The position numbers and the translations under genes were made by a program. Below the pieces are notes generated by a model, which had not been told where the DNA came from, searched no databases, and saw only the letters and a program-made list of their open reading frames with translations. A stretch of DNA of 7,478 bases from Chitinophagaceae bacterium (GTDB lineage: Bacteria; Bacteroidota; Bacteroidia; Chitinophagales; Chitinophagaceae): positions 1-7,478 of the forward strand of contig JACMLD010000009.1 of the NCBI GenBank assembly GCA_014379785.1, given 5' to 3'. Positions 5,741 to 7,478 of the stretch are shown piece after piece; the stretch's first letter is position 1; each line of letters starts with the position of its first letter.

Positions 5741-6889
5741 CTACACCTTAATATAAATTTTTCTCTTGTCGAGTATATAAACAATCATCCAATAAAACGC
5801 GATCATAATAAACGCGTAAAGAATAGAAGCATTTTTCAGGCCGGGTACTACTCTCGCCAGAAAATCCGAAAACGCAGGCAAAGCGCTGGTATAAACTGGC
5901 TTTCCCTCAGCATCTGTATGATCCACCCATCTAAAAAGTGCAATCACCCGCGGCAGAAAACCGCTGAGTACAAAAATGAATAGCGGGTTTTTTCCAAATA
6001 CATCAAAAAACCTGGTGATAAATCCCTTGTAATTTTTGAATTCAATCGCATAGATAAATACAGAAAGCACGATTGTGGCAAGTCCAACGGTAAACAACAC
6101 ATAGCTGCTTGTCCAGATTTTCTTGTTTATCGGAAAACTCATATCCCAGCAATAGCCTGCAAACATCAAAATGGAACCAGCCACAAAAAGATTGGTCACC
6201 ATTTCAAAAGTTTTCCCTTTTTGCTGAATGTAATTTCCAACAAGGTATCCGAAGATGACCTGAACAATTGCCGGAATTGTGCTTGCAAGGCCTTCCGGGT
6301 CGAAAGGCACACCTTCTCCTTTATATATATGTGATTCGCCGAGTAGTTGACGATCGAGTGCAGTTCCCCAGAAACCTTCCAGGCTAAACGGGTCGGGCGG
6401 ATTTCCGAGCAATAAACACAATGCCCAATAAATCAGAAGCAATGACGCACCGGCTACGAACGCGCCACGCGCTTTAAAAAAATATATGATGACAGATGCG
6501 AAGAAATAGCAGAGAGCAATGCGCTGAAGTACACCCAGGATTCTGATATTCTCCCAGGTCTTGAACGCCAGTTCGCCGTCCTGCCAGCGGACAAAGGGCG
6601 ACCAGTTTAGAAACAACCCGATACCAAAAATCAGCAGGGTTCTGCGGATGACCTTGGTAAAAAAAACCTTGTGCCCAGCAGCCTCCAGTCTGGGCATTAC
6701 AAAAGCCATGGCATTTCCGACTGCGAACAGAAAAAAAGGAAAAACCAGGTCGGTCGGGGTGCATCCATGCCAGGGGGCGTGTTTGAATGGAGGATAAATA
6801 TGTGACCAGCTACCCGGGTTGTTTACGAGTATCATGAGGGCGACGGTGGCGCCGCGAAATACGTCTAGCGAATAAAATCTTTGATTCAC
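5741..6889 (-). CDS. HGSNAT/NagX-like membrane acetyltransferase family protein (COG4299, DUF5009-type)
   Basis: The product is 382 aa with about ten predicted membrane segments (roughly 13-23, 48-66, 84-98, 118-138, 143-161, 203-220, 233-248, 260-281, 299-319, 355-373). The family marks are SLDVFRG (7-13), HAPWHGCTPTDLVFPFFLF (37-55), GVLQRIALCY (119-128), DPEGLASTIPAI (197-208), INKKIWTSSYVLFTVGLA (254-271) and FGKNPLFIFVLS (298-309). His37 aligns with the His in QHASWNGLT of human HGSNAT, the lysosomal enzyme that carries acetyl groups across the membrane to terminal glucosamine; bacterial relatives include NagX of chitin/GlcNAc use. A role in acetylating an amino sugar is inference, as no sugar-use genes are adjacent. 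The start is GTG at 6889; the next internal Met would remove SLDVFRG. An out-of-frame ATG-CTG-TGA lies just upstream at 6886-6894. No TAnnTTTG promoter is visible; TATCTTAA (6894-6901) is only a partial match. Hairpin repeats flank the gene on both sides. Confidence 0.87.
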   Translation of the reverse strand: MNQRFYSLDVFRGATVALMILVNNPGSWSHIYPPFKHAPWHGCTPTDLVFPFFLFAVGNAMAFVMPRLEAAGHKVFFTKVIRRTLLIFGIGLFLNWSPFVRWQDGELAFKTWENIRILGVLQRIALCYFFASVIIYFFKARGAFVAGASLLLIYWALCLLLGNPPDPFSLEGFWGTALDRQLLGESHIYKGEGVPFDPEGLASTIPAIVQVIFGYLVGNYIQQKGKTFEMVTNLFVAGSILMFAGYCWDMSFPINKKIWTSSYVLFTVGLATIVLSVFIYAIEFKNYKGFITRFFDVFGKNPLFIFVLSGFLPRVIALFRWVDHTDAEGKPVYTSALPAFSDFLARVVPGLKNASILYAFIMIAFYWMIVYILDKRKIYIKV

Positions 6890-6912
6890 AGCATTAAGAT
6901 AAGAAAGACTCT

Positions 6913-6946
6913 GTCATTTCGAGCGCAGCGAGAAACCCCCAGCCGG
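6913..6946 (+). repeat. GTCAT-headed extragenic hairpin repeat, copy 4
   Basis: The unit begins GTCATTTCGAGCG and has outer arms TTTC (6917-6920) and GAAA (6932-6935), an inner GC/GC pair around GCA, and a tail CCCCCAGCCGG that then departs from the TACTC ending of copies 1 and 3. It lies 23 bp upstream of the acetyltransferase GTG, so it would be inside or next to that gene's promoter or leader. Confidence 0.7.
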
Positions 6947-7123
6947 TTGGGAGGCAGCAATTGGATATCACCCTATCACTTTCCGGTCTGATTAGTGAGT
7001 AAAAAAACACCCGAAAAACACATGGCAGATTGAAGTATATATCTGACTATCAAATTCTTACGGCCCGGCACAATTTTTAAACCTATTGCTATTGAAACTA
7101 AATATTCACTCAAAACTTGACAT
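6947..7123. other. Intergenic region upstream of the small hydrophilic protein
   Basis: These bases are AT-rich and noncoding as far as I can see. No TAnnTTTG element is present on either strand. The only promoter-like string before the small gene is CGGCACAATTTTTAA (7066-7080), which resembles a sigma-54 site (TGGCAC-N5-TTGC) but has AA where the -12 GC should be. No ribosome binding site is evident. Confidence 0.3.
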
Positions 7124-7432
7124 ATGAGTATTCAAAGACAAAACACCGGAGAAAGACGTCAACCAGATGCTACACCAGGGGAATCAGGAAGAACCAGTGT
7201 CAGCCAGGAGCGTCAGGAGCAGAGAACAGATGAGCCAGTCACTGAAAACGGGATTAGAAACAATGCGGACAAGGACAAGCAGACATCCATAAAAAAGCCT
7301 CAGAACAATCCAAATTTCGCAGAAGGTGATGATAATGAGGGGAATGAGAGAGAACGTCAGGATCCTGATATCAATACACCAGTCTACGATCCTGCGTCCA
7401 CGGAGCAGAAAATCCCGAAGATGAATAGCTAA
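7124..7432 (+). CDS. Small hydrophilic, probably disordered protein of unknown function
   Basis: The product is 102 aa. I do not recognise a family. It has no Leu, Cys, Trp or His, only one Phe and one Tyr, and D, E, K, R, N and Q make up 56 of 102 residues (20 acidic, 15 basic). There is no signal peptide or membrane segment. Such composition points to an intrinsically disordered cytoplasmic protein. The C-terminal part, PDINTPVYDPASTEQKIPK (81-99), carries most of the hydrophobic residues and looks like a short conserved motif, possibly a binding segment. ORF status is supported by an ATG after an intergenic gap, a full-length open frame with no competing frame, and a stop followed by a small AT hairpin. 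The composition resembles stress-type hydrophilic proteins, but that is only a comparison of composition. It could also be a fast-evolving lineage-specific gene, and a spurious ORF is not excluded. Confidence 0.6.
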   Translation: MSIQRQNTGERRQPDATPGESGRTSVSQERQEQRTDEPVTENGIRNNADKDKQTSIKKPQNNPNFAEGDDNEGNERERQDPDINTPVYDPASTEQKIPKMNS

Positions 7433-7448
7433 AATTTTTACTTTTTAG
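7429..7448 (+). terminator. Weak AT-rich hairpin at the end of the small gene
   Basis: CTAAAA (7429-7434, overlapping the stop codon) can pair with TTTTAG (7443-7448) around a T-rich loop. The stem is short and nearly all A-T, and it is not followed by a T-run, so it is a poor terminator. The last 30 bases of the window show nothing else I can support. Confidence 0.2.
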
Positions 7449-7478
7449 AACTGACCAGTAAGAGCAGAATCCCGGCTA

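Noticed and set aside
5597..5983. Open frame of 128 codons on the + strand across the repeat region
   Set aside because: It runs through the hairpin repeats and then antisense into the acetyltransferase gene; its product is low-complexity and resembles no protein family.
6894..6901. TATCTTAA as the -7 promoter element of the acetyltransferase gene
   Set aside because: The final TTTG is replaced by TTAA and no TTTG is found at the -33 distance, so the match is too weak to annotate.
7460..7478. AGCAGAATCCCGGCTA at the window edge as another GTCAT-type repeat tail
   Set aside because: Only the tail-like ATCCC-GGCTA is similar; no GTCAT head or paired arms precede it, and the window ends before it can be judged.

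Overview
This window looks like chromosomal DNA of a member of the Bacteroidota, plausibly a Chitinophagales-type organism. That placement rests on gene content (an outer-membrane protein with a carboxypeptidase-regulatory-like domain followed by DUF5686), on two good matches to the Bacteroidota promoter element TAnnTTTG, and on the absence of clear Shine-Dalgarno sequences. The order-level placement is inference. There is no sign of phage, transposase, CRISPR, rRNA or tRNA.

Layout from left to right. (1) 36-2549 (+) encodes a large DUF5686 outer-membrane protein. (2) 2582-3766 (-) encodes a PLP-dependent class III aminotransferase that converges on it with a 32 bp gap. (3) An 83 bp divergent intergenic region separates the aminotransferase from 3850-4362 (+), a gamma-class carbonic anhydrase-like left-handed beta-helix protein. 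(4) 4405-5487 (-) encodes an exported serine hydrolase of the beta-lactamase/PBP class C fold, converging on the carbonic anhydrase gene. (5) 5488-5740 is intergenic; it holds a promoter and a cluster of GTCAT-headed hairpin repeats. (6) 5741-6889 (-) encodes a multi-pass HGSNAT/NagX-like (COG4299, DUF5009-type) membrane acetyltransferase with a GTG start. (7) 6890-7123 is intergenic and holds another repeat copy. (8) 7124-7432 (+) encodes a small, leucine-free, highly hydrophilic protein of unknown function.

Most genes are ordinary envelope or metabolic genes and do not form one obvious pathway. The serine hydrolase and the acetyltransferase-like protein lie in the same direction and could both act on cell-envelope amino sugars or peptides, but the repeat-filled 253 bp between them and a separate promoter argue against a tight operon.

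The most notable signals are not genes. First, a family of about 40 bp repeats (four good copies and one decayed copy) has an outer hairpin stem that changes by compensatory substitution from copy to copy, and the copies bracket the acetyltransferase gene. Second, two unrelated genes share exactly the same start geometry, TAnnTTTG then 6 nt then ATG, which predicts leaderless or nearly leaderless mRNAs and decides both start codons. Third, the small disordered protein at the right end is unusual. I did not find a convincing novel multi-gene system.
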